Source of the DNA: DAOPXV01 sp964551445
GTDB lineage: Bacteria; Muiribacteriota; UBA9980
Direction of reading: 5' to 3'
Length of the DNA: 64,000 bases
Assembly: GCA_964551445.1 (NCBI GenBank)
Contig: CAZKCG010000022.1
Location: forward strand, 8,141 to 72,140
Under the pieces are notes generated by a model, which was given only the letters and a program-made list of their open reading frames with translations, was not told the origin of the DNA and made no database searches. Made by a program: the position numbers and the translations under genes. How positions within the stretch are numbered: position 1 is the first letter of the stretch; the number at the start of each line of letters is the position of its first letter. Below, one piece after another: positions 25,999 through 35,524 of the stretch.

Positions 25999-27669
25999 TT
26001 ATTTGCGCACCCTGGCGATGAGATTATCTATCCGGCTTTCCATCGACTGGACCTGCGCTCTGAATTCTTTAAGAGTTTTAATAAGCTCTTTTTTGGACAT
26101 GCGGTCGAGATCCTGATCGAGCCTGTCCGGAGGGGCCTTGACGCCTTCTATCTTTTTGAGCGGCTTTTCCATGAAATCGTATCTCGGGGCGAAAACAGCA
26201 GCCCCGGTTTCTTCCGAAACCGGTTTCTGAGCCTTGCCGTCGGCCGTCTGTTTGAAAGACTCCGGCGCGGTTATCTCGAACTCGTCCAATATGTCCGGAA
26301 CAACTGAAGACAGGCCGACCTCTGAAAGTTTAGATTGAAGTATCTTCTTGGAATTTTCTTCGCCGTGCACCAGGAACACGTTGCGAAGCTTTCCGGATGC
26401 CGAAAGCGCCCATTTTATAAGGCCGGACTGGTCGGCGTGTGCGGAATATGAATGAAGCGCCTCGATGCGGGCGTTGACCGAATATTTGTCGCCCATTATG
26501 TTGACGATCTTCACGCCTTCGCTTATGAGCCGTCCGAGAGTTCCGGCCGCCTGATATCCGACGAAAAGTATGGTGGTTTCTTTTTTAAATATGTTGTATT
26601 TAAGATGGTGAAGTATTCTGCCGTTATTCGCCATGCCGGAACTTGAAATAATGACCTGAGGCGTATCGACCGCGTTTATCGCGCGGCTTTCCTCGGGCGC
26701 GCTCGAGTAGGAAAGATTCGGAAAATTGAACGGGTCGTCGGAAGAATTAAGATAATCGATCATTTCCTTGTCGAAACATTCGAGGTGCTTGCGGAATATT
26801 TCGGTGGCGGAACACGCGAGAGGAGAATCCACGAAGATCGGAATATCCGGCACGAGATTCTTAGCGCGCAGCTGATGCATCTCATATATAAGTTCCTGCG
26901 TGCGTCCCACGGCGAAGGACGGTATGATAACTTTTCCGCCGGCGGCCACCGTCTCGTTAACGACACGCGCAAGTGCCAGTGAACGGTTGGCGTCGTTCTC
27001 CCGGACGCGGTCGCCGTAGGTCGATTCCATTATAAGGTAATCGGCCTCGCCGATCTGTTCGGGATCCTGAAGTATGGGAACGGGAGCGTTTCCTATATCG
27101 CCTGAAAAAACGACCGTGAACTGTTTACCGTCCTCGGTGATCTTGAATTTTAAAAATGATGAACCCAGAACATGGCCGGCGTCGTAATAAGACACGGATA
27201 TATCCGGATAAACGAATAATTCTTCGCGGTACTTGACGGTTTTAAAATAACCGAGCGCCGCCTTGGCGTCGTCTTCGGTATAAAGCGGTTCTTTGGGAGC
27301 GTTTCCGAGGCGGAGGCGGTTCCTGTTATAGCGCTCGGTCTCGGTCTGCTGTATCCTCGCCGAATCGCGAAGCATTATCCCGCACAGATCGGCCGTCGCC
27401 GAAGTAGCTATTATCTGGCCCTTGAACCCGTTTTTAACGAGTTTGGGCACAAGGCCCGAATGGTCGATATGAACGTGCGTCAAAAAAACGTAATCAAGAC
27501 TCGCGGGATCGAAAGGAAAAGCCTCGAAGTTCTTTTTATCGACTTCCGAACCGCCCTGATACATTCCGCAATCGACGATGCTGTATTTTTCACGGCCGTT
27601 GATCTTGAAAGACAGCAGAGTGCATGAACCGGTGACGGATTTTATAGCGCCTATGAACTTTATCTTCAT
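25999..27669 (-). CDS. Beta-CASP metallo-beta-lactamase RNA exonuclease/endonuclease
   Basis: This 556-residue protein is of the CPSF73/YSH1-like bacterial family. It has the MBL motifs HVHIDHSG (zinc ligands), AGHVLGSSF and VFSGDIG, then a beta-CASP domain with MESTYGDR, IIPSFAVGRTQE, VIISSSGMANNGR, and a final HSYSAHADQ. The last ~90 residues form a charged helical tail outside the usual fold. Such proteins process or degrade RNA. Its start overlaps rsfS by 4 bp (ATGA), linking RNA processing with ribosome silencing. Confidence 0.9.
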   Translation of the reverse strand: MKIKFIGAIKSVTGSCTLLSFKINGREKYSIVDCGMYQGGSEVDKKNFEAFPFDPASLDYVFLTHVHIDHSGLVPKLVKNGFKGQIIATSATADLCGIMLRDSARIQQTETERYNRNRLRLGNAPKEPLYTEDDAKAALGYFKTVKYREELFVYPDISVSYYDAGHVLGSSFLKFKITEDGKQFTVVFSGDIGNAPVPILQDPEQIGEADYLIMESTYGDRVRENDANRSLALARVVNETVAAGGKVIIPSFAVGRTQELIYEMHQLRAKNLVPDIPIFVDSPLACSATEIFRKHLECFDKEMIDYLNSSDDPFNFPNLSYSSAPEESRAINAVDTPQVIISSSGMANNGRILHHLKYNIFKKETTILFVGYQAAGTLGRLISEGVKIVNIMGDKYSVNARIEALHSYSAHADQSGLIKWALSASGKLRNVFLVHGEENSKKILQSKLSEVGLSSVVPDILDEFEITAPESFKQTADGKAQKPVSEETGAAVFAPRYDFMEKPLKKIEGVKAPPDRLDQDLDRMSKKELIKTLKEFRAQVQSMESRIDNLIARVRK

Positions 27670-28442
27670 TTTTTTACCGCCTTTTTAGATTTTTCTTTGT
27701 CGGTTTTATTCTTAGCGGCCTCGAGTTTTTTAGCTTTTATAGCTAAAAGTTTTTCCTCGATTGCTTCCTTCGGCGATTTTTTCGTTTCCGCGTCAGCGGG
27801 AGCGTCCTCCGGGCCCGATTTCGAAGCCGGCGGCTTCGACGCGGCCGCTTTTTTTTTCATTATCTGTTCCTCGATGATCTCTTTTATAGACCGTTTCGTT
27901 TCACCGGCTTTTTCACGCAGCCGCTCAAACGTTTCCGGCTTTTTGGACGCTTTCGCGTCGGCCGTTTTTCCATTCTTCGCGGCGCGCTTCCTGCCGGCCG
28001 TTGCGTCTAACGCTTTATCGCCGGCCGCGGGAACCCTTGAAGCGGTTTTCCGTTCTTTGACCTGCGGGCCGGCCGAAAGCCGGGATTCCATTTCGCTCTC
28101 TCTTATAGAGATGGCCTCGTCCTCCCAGAATTTTTCTATGCCGTAGTGTTCGCGTATCTCCGGCAGGAATATGTGGATTATGAAACCTGAAGAGGAAAGC
28201 GCCACCCATTCACCGGTCTGGTAGCCCTCGCGATATGAGACGTGAAGGCCGAATTCATCGAGCTTCTCCAATATATTATCAGCGATGGCGCGACACTGGC
28301 TTGTAGAATCACAGCTGCAAAAAATAAACTGGTCGGCGGCAAAAGTAAATTCTTCGACGTTGAGCACTTTGACGTCATAACCTTTTTTTTCCTCGATGGC
28401 CCCGGTGATGATCTCCAAAAGTTTTCCTCGATTTGATGCCAA
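27666..28442 (-). CDS. rsfS: Ribosomal silencing factor RsfS with long charged C-terminal tail
   Basis: This is a 258-residue protein. Residues 1-115 are a full RsfS/Iojap domain, with KVLNVEEFTFAADQFIFCS, REGYQTGEWVAL and IREHYGIEKFWED. It binds ribosomal protein L14 and blocks subunit joining in starvation. Ordinary RsfS ends here at about 110-130 residues. The remaining ~140 residues are Lys/Ala/Glu-rich and low-complexity, with two similar segments (KRSIKEIIEEQIMKKK and SPKEAIEEKLLAIKAKK). The TTG start is supported by GGGAGG nine bases upstream. The tail is in frame with no sign of frameshift. Confidence 0.9.
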   Translation of the reverse strand: MASNRGKLLEIITGAIEEKKGYDVKVLNVEEFTFAADQFIFCSCDSTSQCRAIADNILEKLDEFGLHVSYREGYQTGEWVALSSSGFIIHIFLPEIREHYGIEKFWEDEAISIRESEMESRLSAGPQVKERKTASRVPAAGDKALDATAGRKRAAKNGKTADAKASKKPETFERLREKAGETKRSIKEIIEEQIMKKKAAASKPPASKSGPEDAPADAETKKSPKEAIEEKLLAIKAKKLEAAKNKTDKEKSKKAVKK

Positions 28443-28488
28443 ATTCCAAACCCTCCCAAGTATAAAAAATATTTTTCAGGAAAAATTA

Positions 28489-28854
28489 TTATTTTAAAAT
28501 CTCAGCGACCTTGTCGACGATGCTCTTAGGCGAGAACGGCTTGGTAAGATAATGGTCTGCGCCGAATTTGAGCCCGATATCCTTGTCGACCTCCTGGCCC
28601 TTGGCGGTAAGCAGAATAAAAGGGATATTTTTTAGATTTTCGTCGCTTTTCACCTTCTGGCATACCTCGAATCCGGTCACCTTGGGCATCATGACGTCGC
28701 ATATTATAAGATCGGGCTTTTCGGCGGCGATAATGTTAAGCGCTTCTTCTCCGTTGACGGCCGTGATAACGTCATAGCCCGCCTTTTTTATATTGAATTT
28801 TAGAATATTGACTATATGCGCCTCGTCGTCCACTATTAAAATTTTCTTTGCCAT
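28489..28854 (-). CDS. CheY-like single-domain response regulator
   Basis: This is a 121-residue receiver domain only. It has the acidic pair in IVDDEA, phospho-acceptor Asp in IICDVMMP, Thr in LLTAKG, and Lys in YLTKPFSP. There is no output domain, so it works by protein contact or phosphorelay. It lies 22 bp behind the SpoIIE-type phosphatase and two genes behind a histidine kinase, its likely phosphodonor. Confidence 0.93.
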   Translation of the reverse strand: MAKKILIVDDEAHIVNILKFNIKKAGYDVITAVNGEEALNIIAAEKPDLIICDVMMPKVTGFEVCQKVKSDENLKNIPFILLTAKGQEVDKDIGLKFGADHYLTKPFSPKSIVDKVAEILK

Positions 28855-28876
28855 TTTGAAATTCCCCCAAAAACTG

Positions 28877-31738
28877 TTATCTGAAAAATTTTACGATCCG
28901 GACCTCGTTGCCTTCCTTGTTATATTCTAATATTTCAACGAGATTTTTAACGATCAGAAGGCCGCGGCCGCGTCTGTCGTATAACGACAATTTTTCATGC
29001 CCGGCCATAACCTTTCCGATACCGAAACCTTCGCCTTCGTCGCGTATGACCATTTCAAATTTGTAATCATTCAATATGTAGGATATATAGACCTTTTTTT
29101 CCTCGTCCTTTTTATTGCCGTGTTCGACGGCGTTCATCAAAAGCTCGTCGATTATCATCATGGCTTCGCTGCGCTCGAAATTAGATATCGCGCGCTGTTC
29201 CACCATGTCTCCGAAAAAATTGGTCATTTCGACGATGTATTTAATTTCGCTTTTTATCTGTATATCACAAAACTCCGATTTAGAAGCGCTTATGACCATC
29301 AAGGTTATATCGTCCGACTGAGGCGCGGCCCCCACGAAAAGTTCGATATCCTTCAGCACCTTGTCCACCAGGCTTCGCGCGTCAAAATCATTATATTTTT
29401 TTATAATGTCGATAAAGCGGTCCTGCCCATATTCTTCGTTGGCTTCGTTCATTGCCTCTATAACGCCGTCAGTAAAAAGGATCAATTTATCGCGCGGTGC
29501 GAGTTTTATTTTTTTCTCTTCATACCTGGCCGAATCGAACATGCCCACGAAAAAACCCATCGCGTCAAGAACGTCTATCTCGAGAGTATCGCCATGCATC
29601 CAAAGCGGCGGATTGTGGCCGGCCTTCACGTACGTATATTCGAGGGTATCGATATCTAAAAGCCCGTAGAACATTGTCACGTAACGGTTGTTTTCCATAT
29701 CCTGTATAAGGAAATTATTAGTTTTGTATAATATGTCCGCCGGCGAATAATTGTTCACAACCTGCGTCCTTAATATAGCGCGCGTCATGGCCATGATAAG
29801 CGCGGCCGGAACGCCCTTGCCGGAAACGTCGGCGATGACGAACCCGATCTTTTTTCCTTCGTCGTCGTGGTTCAAAAAATCGTAATAATCGCCGGAAACC
29901 GTTTTAGCCGCCCTGTTAACCGCGTAAGTATCTATGCCGGGAAGCACCGGCGGAGTTTTCGGTATCAATTTCTGCTGTATGCCGCGGGCGACGTCGATCT
30001 CTTTTTCGATGGTCTGTTTCAAAAGGTATTCCTTCAGAAGGTTCTTATCGCGAATGATGGACGAGATCTGCTGCCCGAGGATCTGAAGGAGGTTTCTGTT
30101 CGGTTCCGTAAAATTTCCGACGTTGATCTTATTGACGAGCAGAATTACGCCTATCGAAGTCGAATTTTCGTCGAACAGCGGAACGATAAGAAGCGATTTT
30201 ACAGGCTGTCCGGCAAGCTGCGAAATTTCGGAGACCTTGTCGTCGGTTGAAAATTCTTTTACGGTCATAACCGGCGGCTGTATATTTATGTTTTGCGTAT
30301 CGGCGTCCGTCACAAGGACCGACTGCAGTGATTTTATGGTCCTTGTGATTATATTCTCCTCGGAAAACATAACCCTTGAAAATTGAAAATTGTCGTTATA
30401 CTCGCCCTTTATCGAAACGGCCTGGATAGAGTTGTTGTCCTGAGGCAGAAACAGAAAACCGACGGTCGCTCCCAGGGTTTTAGTGGCGAGTTCGAGTATC
30501 CTGTCGCGCGGGTCGCTCTTCGGGTCGTTGACCATGGTGGAAGCGCGGACTATCTCGTATAATGTGTGAACTTCCTCGTAAAGGTTGGATGACGCTTCGA
30601 TCTGTTCCTCGAGCTCCATCTGAAGCTGAAGAGCTTCCTGGTAGTGGCGGGCGTTCTGGATCGATATGGCAGCCTGATTGGAGAGAGCCTTTAAAAGCTT
30701 AAGGTCGAACTCGTCATAAACGTCACCGCTGTATTTGTTGTTGATATTGAAAACGCCTACAACGCTGTTCTTCACCTTCAAAGGCACCGAAAGAAGAGAC
30801 TTGTTATTGAATTCCTTGCCGCTTTTCTTTTTAAATTTGTCGGCGTTTTCTATGTCGGTTATAAGAAGCGACTCGCCAGTTTTAGCGACCGAACCGGCGA
30901 TCCCTTCTCCGACCTTGACGCGGACGTTATTTATAAGCTCCGGCTTCATGCCTTTCGCGTAACGCAAAACCAGTTCACCGGTCGATTCGTCTATAAGCAT
31001 GAGCGATCCCCTGTGGCTTTTAAGCGACTCGGTGGCGCCGTTGACTATCCCCTGAAGCACCTCGTTGAGATCCAGTGAAGAAATTATGCTGCCGGAAACG
31101 CTCATTAAAAGTTCGTAGTCGGCGGATTCCCTTGTTTTACAGTCAAGCTGATGCCGGCTGGTTATAAGGTCGGTGAAAAGATTTATGATGGTCCTTAAAA
31201 AAGCCGACATGAAATCGAATACGGCTATATAGTTATCTTCAGGCCTGCGGTTGAGAACGAAATAGATATATCCCGAATGGTAATAATTCCCGGGATCGGC
31301 CATTACCTTTGAATCCGTTGGATTGAGGCGTTTTCTGCTGATCTCGAGCACGTCGATCCTTCTGATGGGAAAAGCAAGGCCAAGACATCCGCCCCTTTCG
31401 AATTTCACAAAAAAACCCTGGGTTTCAGAAGGTTCCGGCCTTACGTTCTCAAGAAGCCACGAACGGTAAGCCGCGTCCGCGCTGGCCGAATATTTTTTCA
31501 AAAGCGGGTCATAACGGTATGCCTGCGAATCTATAAGATCGACAAACCCGCAGTCCGATAAATTCTCATAAAAAACTTCATCGATCTTTTTAAAAAAACC
31601 GTCTCCAATGAATCTTATGAAAGACGAATCGTAAGATTCGTCAAATTCCGGCGCGAGATTTTTAATTTCTTCATTCATAGTGTTTTCACAAGTCGGTGAT
31701 TTCTTCAGATCCATTTTGAGCGTTCTTTCATTCTCCAT
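28877..31738 (-). CDS. GAF-GAF-SpoIIE phosphatase with fused RsbW-like ATPase domain
   Basis: This is a 953-residue cytoplasmic regulator. An N-terminal region of ~200 residues is unassigned. GAF domains lie at about 215-360 and 390-545. A PP2C/SpoIIE serine phosphatase lies at about 560-790 (VSGDYYDF, FVIADVSGKGVPAAL, AGHNPPLW, LFTDGVIEAMNE, SDDITLMV). A C-terminal HATPase_c/anti-sigma-like kinase domain follows at about 810-953 (IIDELLMNAVEHG, IRDEGEGFGIG, RGRGLLIVKNL). The last two domains are the opposing enzymes of partner switching, joined in one chain. The start overlaps the histidine kinase stop by one base (TAATG), so the two are coupled. No STAS anti-anti-sigma gene is in the window. 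Confidence 0.9.
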   Translation of the reverse strand: MENERTLKMDLKKSPTCENTMNEEIKNLAPEFDESYDSSFIRFIGDGFFKKIDEVFYENLSDCGFVDLIDSQAYRYDPLLKKYSASADAAYRSWLLENVRPEPSETQGFFVKFERGGCLGLAFPIRRIDVLEISRKRLNPTDSKVMADPGNYYHSGYIYFVLNRRPEDNYIAVFDFMSAFLRTIINLFTDLITSRHQLDCKTRESADYELLMSVSGSIISSLDLNEVLQGIVNGATESLKSHRGSLMLIDESTGELVLRYAKGMKPELINNVRVKVGEGIAGSVAKTGESLLITDIENADKFKKKSGKEFNNKSLLSVPLKVKNSVVGVFNINNKYSGDVYDEFDLKLLKALSNQAAISIQNARHYQEALQLQMELEEQIEASSNLYEEVHTLYEIVRASTMVNDPKSDPRDRILELATKTLGATVGFLFLPQDNNSIQAVSIKGEYNDNFQFSRVMFSEENIITRTIKSLQSVLVTDADTQNINIQPPVMTVKEFSTDDKVSEISQLAGQPVKSLLIVPLFDENSTSIGVILLVNKINVGNFTEPNRNLLQILGQQISSIIRDKNLLKEYLLKQTIEKEIDVARGIQQKLIPKTPPVLPGIDTYAVNRAAKTVSGDYYDFLNHDDEGKKIGFVIADVSGKGVPAALIMAMTRAILRTQVVNNYSPADILYKTNNFLIQDMENNRYVTMFYGLLDIDTLEYTYVKAGHNPPLWMHGDTLEIDVLDAMGFFVGMFDSARYEEKKIKLAPRDKLILFTDGVIEAMNEANEEYGQDRFIDIIKKYNDFDARSLVDKVLKDIELFVGAAPQSDDITLMVISASKSEFCDIQIKSEIKYIVEMTNFFGDMVEQRAISNFERSEAMMIIDELLMNAVEHGNKKDEEKKVYISYILNDYKFEMVIRDEGEGFGIGKVMAGHEKLSLYDRRGRGLLIVKNLVEILEYNKEGNEVRIVKFFR

Positions 31739-33405
31739 TATTTAGGCAGCGTTATAATAAATTTTGAGCCCGTATTTACCTGCGATTCAACGGTGATCTG
31801 GCCGCCATGGAGGTCGATTATATGCTTGACTATGGCAAGACCGAGGCCGGTTCCTGAAACCTGATAGGTAAGCGAGGAATCGACCCTGTAAAATTTATCG
31901 AATATTTTATCAACGGCTTCAGGAGGAATGCCTATTCCGGTATCTTTTATAATTATCTCGAATTTGTTGGGAAGCTCGCGCAGACTGACGGTGACCTTCC
32001 CGCCTTCGGGTTTGTTGTATTTGATGGCGTTGGATATAAGATTTATGACCACCTGTTCGATCTTTGAAGCGTCGCCAGAAAACTTTGAAACGTCCTGGGG
32101 AAGCTCGATCAAGATCGAAACGGCCGTCCTTGAAGCCAGTTCCTTTAAAAGCATGGCGCTCTTTTTTAATATTTCAGCCAGGTCCACGGATGATCTGTCA
32201 AGTTTGAAATCGCCCGATTCAAGCCTTGAAAGGTCGAGAAGGTTCGATATAAGGTTTGTCAGCCTTTCGCTTTCCTGGCATATTATTCCAAGAAATTCCT
32301 TCTGCGTATCCACGTCTTCGGTGCCTGCTATGTCTAAAAGTGTTTCGGCGTATGCCTTTATCGATGTCAAAGGCGTTCTAAGCTCATGCGAAACGTTGGC
32401 CACAAGTTCGGATTTGATCTTGTCGATCTCTTTCAATCTCTTTATCTCGCGGGATTCGGTAAGATCCTGTATCATAAATATCACGCCGATAATATTCGCA
32501 GCGTTGTCTTTAAGGCAATTGAAGGATATCCGCAGCGGAATTACTTTTCCGGGTTCGTCGTAATCAACTTCGTACTCGGGCATATGCGATATATTTCGCA
32601 CGTTGTTGGTCCTGACGAAGTTCATCGCCTGCGTTATCGTTCCGGAAATGGAGCGGGGGAGGACGCTTTCATATTTTTTCCCGATGACGGCCGCCGATTT
32701 TATAAATAAAAGGCCTTCGGAAACGTGATTGAAAGTTTTTATGACGCCTTCGAGGTCCATTACGACAAGTCCGGTGACCATGTGGTTTATGACGTCGTTC
32801 AAATAGTTTTTAAGATTATCCAGGTCCCTGTTCTTGGTCCCCATTTCCTGATATAAAAATGTGTTTTTAACGGCTATAGCTGACTGCGCGCCAAGAATGT
32901 TCAAAAATTCCAGGTCCTGCTGCATGAAGCTTTCCGCGGCCTTGTTGCAATACATGAAAACGACGCCGATAGTTTCCATCTGCGATATAAGAGGCACTAT
33001 TATGAAGGTGGATTCGATATTGCTTTCCATATCAGGCATGACGATGGAACGCTTCTGCGTGACCGCCCACTGGGCCAGGCCTTCTTTGATGAGATTTTTT
33101 ATCTTGATGTCGGTGGCGGCGTCCACGTCGCGCAGAGCCATGTAATTGAACGACTCGCGCTTTTCGTCATAAATGGTTATGGCGATGGATCTGTATTTTA
33201 TAATTTCTTTGAGTATGTCGCAAACAAGCTCGAGTAGAGCCTTAAGATCGAATTTGATCGAGATGGCTTCGGAAAATTTAGCGAGTATGGATATTACGTC
33301 GTCGAGCGACGACTTAAGATCGGTATTGACTTTCTGCAGGATATCTATCTTTTGAGTGTCCGAAACATTCGTAAGATCTATCTCTCTTAAATTTTGTATG
33401 GCCAT
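31738..33405 (-). CDS. GAF-PAS sensor histidine kinase
   Basis: This is a 555-residue soluble kinase with no membrane segment. A coiled N-terminus is followed by a GAF domain (about 45-185), a PAS domain (about 205-320), HisKA with His340 in VSHELRTPL, and HATPase_c with VVINLISNAIKYN, DTGIGIPPE and GTGLGLAIVKH. It probably senses an internal signal and phosphorylates the CheY-like protein encoded two genes downstream. It follows the HDOD gene by 48 bp. Confidence 0.93.
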   Translation of the reverse strand: MAIQNLREIDLTNVSDTQKIDILQKVNTDLKSSLDDVISILAKFSEAISIKFDLKALLELVCDILKEIIKYRSIAITIYDEKRESFNYMALRDVDAATDIKIKNLIKEGLAQWAVTQKRSIVMPDMESNIESTFIIVPLISQMETIGVVFMYCNKAAESFMQQDLEFLNILGAQSAIAVKNTFLYQEMGTKNRDLDNLKNYLNDVINHMVTGLVVMDLEGVIKTFNHVSEGLLFIKSAAVIGKKYESVLPRSISGTITQAMNFVRTNNVRNISHMPEYEVDYDEPGKVIPLRISFNCLKDNAANIIGVIFMIQDLTESREIKRLKEIDKIKSELVANVSHELRTPLTSIKAYAETLLDIAGTEDVDTQKEFLGIICQESERLTNLISNLLDLSRLESGDFKLDRSSVDLAEILKKSAMLLKELASRTAVSILIELPQDVSKFSGDASKIEQVVINLISNAIKYNKPEGGKVTVSLRELPNKFEIIIKDTGIGIPPEAVDKIFDKFYRVDSSLTYQVSGTGLGLAIVKHIIDLHGGQITVESQVNTGSKFIITLPK

Positions 33406-33453
33406 TTACTAATATCACCAAAATTCCAGTAAAATAAAACAAGCCTGTATTTT

Positions 33454-34320
33454 TTATTGAGCCTTCGTAAATTCCATGAAAGTGTCGGCTTTTTTAACCT
33501 CTTCGTGAAGCTCTTCATAAAGTTTGGCCAGATCCGTCGGCTGAAGCTTCAGATTATCCCAGGCTGCCTTTTGAAGCTGCGGCACGAGATTGTCGCCGCC
33601 GTTGCCGATCTTTTGTATCCTGCAGAAAACGTCCGACGCGTGAACGAGCGATACTAAAAGCGCGTGTCCTTCCGAAAGCGAAGGGTTATGATGATACGCT
33701 ATCGAATCGATGATAGTCTGAGGAAGCCCCCACTTTTTAGCGACTATCCTTCCAATTTCAGGATGTTCTATGTCGGTGACCTTTTTTTCGGCGTTAACGA
33801 AAAGCAGGTTCTCGTTTTTTGCTATTGCGATTATCTGCATGAATTCCTCGTGAAAATACTGATCGAGGATGATCTTGCCGATATCGTGAAGAATACCACA
33901 GATAAAGGCTTCTTCAGGGTTTTTATACCGGAGTTTTTTGGCGAGAAGTTTCGTGCACGATCCGACGCCTATCGAATGCTGCCAGAATGCGATGCGGTCG
34001 AAATCTTCTACGACGCCCTTCGCGGTTTTCGACTTGAAAATGTCGAATACCGAAACCCCAAGCGCGATATTTTTAACATCCTCAAAACCGAGGATCATTA
34101 TCGCGTGTGTGATCGTGGTTATCTGTTTGGGAAAACCATAATAAGCCGAGTTGACTATCTTTAAGATCTTCACGGTGAGAGCGGGATCGAGCGATACGAC
34201 CTTGCTTATCTCGACGGCGGCGGTCTTAGGATTCTCGACAAGCTGCATGATCCTTGTGACGACTATCGGCAAGGTAGGCAGCGCTTCAATTTTTTTTAGC
34301 AGGGTTTCAGATATTGCCAT
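33454..34320 (-). CDS. HDOD domain protein
   Basis: This is a 288-residue protein, essentially one HDOD domain with HD-like elements retained: ALPTLPIVVTRIMQLVENP, VVSLDPALTVKILKIVNSAYYGFP, ICGILHDIGKIILDQYF and IAYHHNPSL. HDOD proteins are regulators of signalling and motility, usually without proven catalysis. It has a promoter directly upstream (34338-34367) and GGTG before ATG. It heads the kinase/phosphatase/receiver operon. Confidence 0.92.
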   Translation of the reverse strand: MAISETLLKKIEALPTLPIVVTRIMQLVENPKTAAVEISKVVSLDPALTVKILKIVNSAYYGFPKQITTITHAIMILGFEDVKNIALGVSVFDIFKSKTAKGVVEDFDRIAFWQHSIGVGSCTKLLAKKLRYKNPEEAFICGILHDIGKIILDQYFHEEFMQIIAIAKNENLLFVNAEKKVTDIEHPEIGRIVAKKWGLPQTIIDSIAYHHNPSLSEGHALLVSLVHASDVFCRIQKIGNGGDNLVPQLQKAAWDNLKLQPTDLAKLYEELHEEVKKADTFMEFTKAQ

Positions 34321-34337
34321 TATAATTCACCATATTA

Positions 34338-34367
34338 ATTATCGCACATCCTTCGCGGAAATGCCAA
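34338..34367 (-). promoter_or_regulatory. Sigma-70-type promoter of the HDOD signalling operon
   Basis: On the minus strand: -35 TTGGCA (34362-34367), 18-bp spacer, -10 GATAAT (34338-34343). The leader is very short, about 10-15 nt. Confidence 0.55.
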
Positions 34368-34384
34368 TGGTTGATTTTATATCT

Positions 34385-34424
34385 CCCGGGAGTTCACCAT
34401 ACTTTCATGCGGCAACCTCCCGGG
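34385..34424. repeat. Inverted repeat between the TPR and HDOD genes
   Basis: CCCGGGAGTT (34385-34394) pairs with AACCTCCCGGG (34414-34424) with one bulge. It lies 12 bp past the stop of the TPR gene. No T run follows on the minus strand, so it may be a rho-dependent or RNA-protecting structure rather than a classic terminator. Confidence 0.45.
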
Positions 34425-34435
34425 TTATTTATGAT

Positions 34436-35473
34436 TTATATATTAGCCTTGCAAACATGTATCTGATCGGCGATATATTTTACTTCGGGCGCGTCCTCTT
34501 CGAATATTTTTTCGCTTTCAACGTAATATTTAAGGGCCACGGCGTATTTTTTCTGGTTGAAATGGCCGTCAGCGCGTTTAATATATAATGAGCCGAGCGT
34601 CTTTTTAGCCTGTTTGAAGTCTTCTTCGTACTTATTCTGATGCACGGGATAGAAAGGGTCTGAATCGGAGTAGGAATAGTTGAAGTAGAGGTTCAAAAGC
34701 TCTTTATAATCGCCCATCGCCTCGTCCCATTCCTGTTTCGACATGAAGTCCTCTTCAGCCGCTTCAACCGTCGGGCCCTGTTTTTTCTGCGCTTCGTTTA
34801 TGAGTTTGTCGATCGTCTGTCTGGTCTTGTTTTCGTCCTCGACTATTTCGCGGGCTTCGAAAAGTTCTTCGAGAGCTTCTTCGAACATGCTTGTTTCGAT
34901 GAAATTTTTAGCTCTTTCTATGTAAGGTTCGGCAATAAGCCTTTCGCATTCGGTTAATTTTTCATGCGCGTGGCGTTTCATAGGATCGTCCGATTCCTGG
35001 TAATATTTGAGCATTTTAAGAGCTTCGTGATATTCGACCATGGCTTCGGTGTATGAACCTTCCTTAAAAAATTCATCGGCGCGCGTGATAAGCGGCTCAG
35101 CCTGTTTGTCCGATTCTGCCTGATACATTTTTACTTTAGACTGATCGAGGGATCTTCTGATCTCTTTATTTCTCGGGGTCGCTTCATCCGAAAGCTCGAG
35201 CGCGATATCGTATTCTTCAACAACTTTAGCGAATTCCTGCGCTTCTTCGTATCTTTTCGCCATATCTACGTGCATCGTGCAGAGGTTTTCGCAGCATTCC
35301 CTTATTTTATTTTTGATATATTCTTTTTTTTCTGCCTCATTAGCGGGATAGAGTTCATCAGCTTTTTCATATTCCATCTTGGCTTCGCCGAAACTGCCGG
35401 CGGCGAAAAATTCATCGCCCTGCTTGAGATAACTTTCGCCCGAAAGGCCCATCATTGTAGCAAATATTGACAT
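34436..35473 (-). CDS. Cytoplasmic TPR protein
   Basis: This is a 345-residue, acidic, all-helical protein with six or more TPR-like units whose spacing varies, for example ESYLKQGDEFFAAGSFGEAK, AKRYEEAQEFAKVVEEYDIA and GHFNQKKYAVALKYYVESE (shown shortened). There is no signal peptide. AGGAGGG six bases before ATG makes the start certain. It is last in the tubulin-like/TPR gene run, 51 bp behind the preceding TPR gene. Confidence 0.8.
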   Translation of the reverse strand: MSIFATMMGLSGESYLKQGDEFFAAGSFGEAKMEYEKADELYPANEAEKKEYIKNKIRECCENLCTMHVDMAKRYEEAQEFAKVVEEYDIALELSDEATPRNKEIRRSLDQSKVKMYQAESDKQAEPLITRADEFFKEGSYTEAMVEYHEALKMLKYYQESDDPMKRHAHEKLTECERLIAEPYIERAKNFIETSMFEEALEELFEAREIVEDENKTRQTIDKLINEAQKKQGPTVEAAEEDFMSKQEWDEAMGDYKELLNLYFNYSYSDSDPFYPVHQNKYEEDFKQAKKTLGSLYIKRADGHFNQKKYAVALKYYVESEKIFEEDAPEVKYIADQIHVCKANI

Positions 35474-35524
35474 TAGAATCCCTCCTGAATAAATTTATTA
35501 TTTTATATTTCTATATTGATTTTT

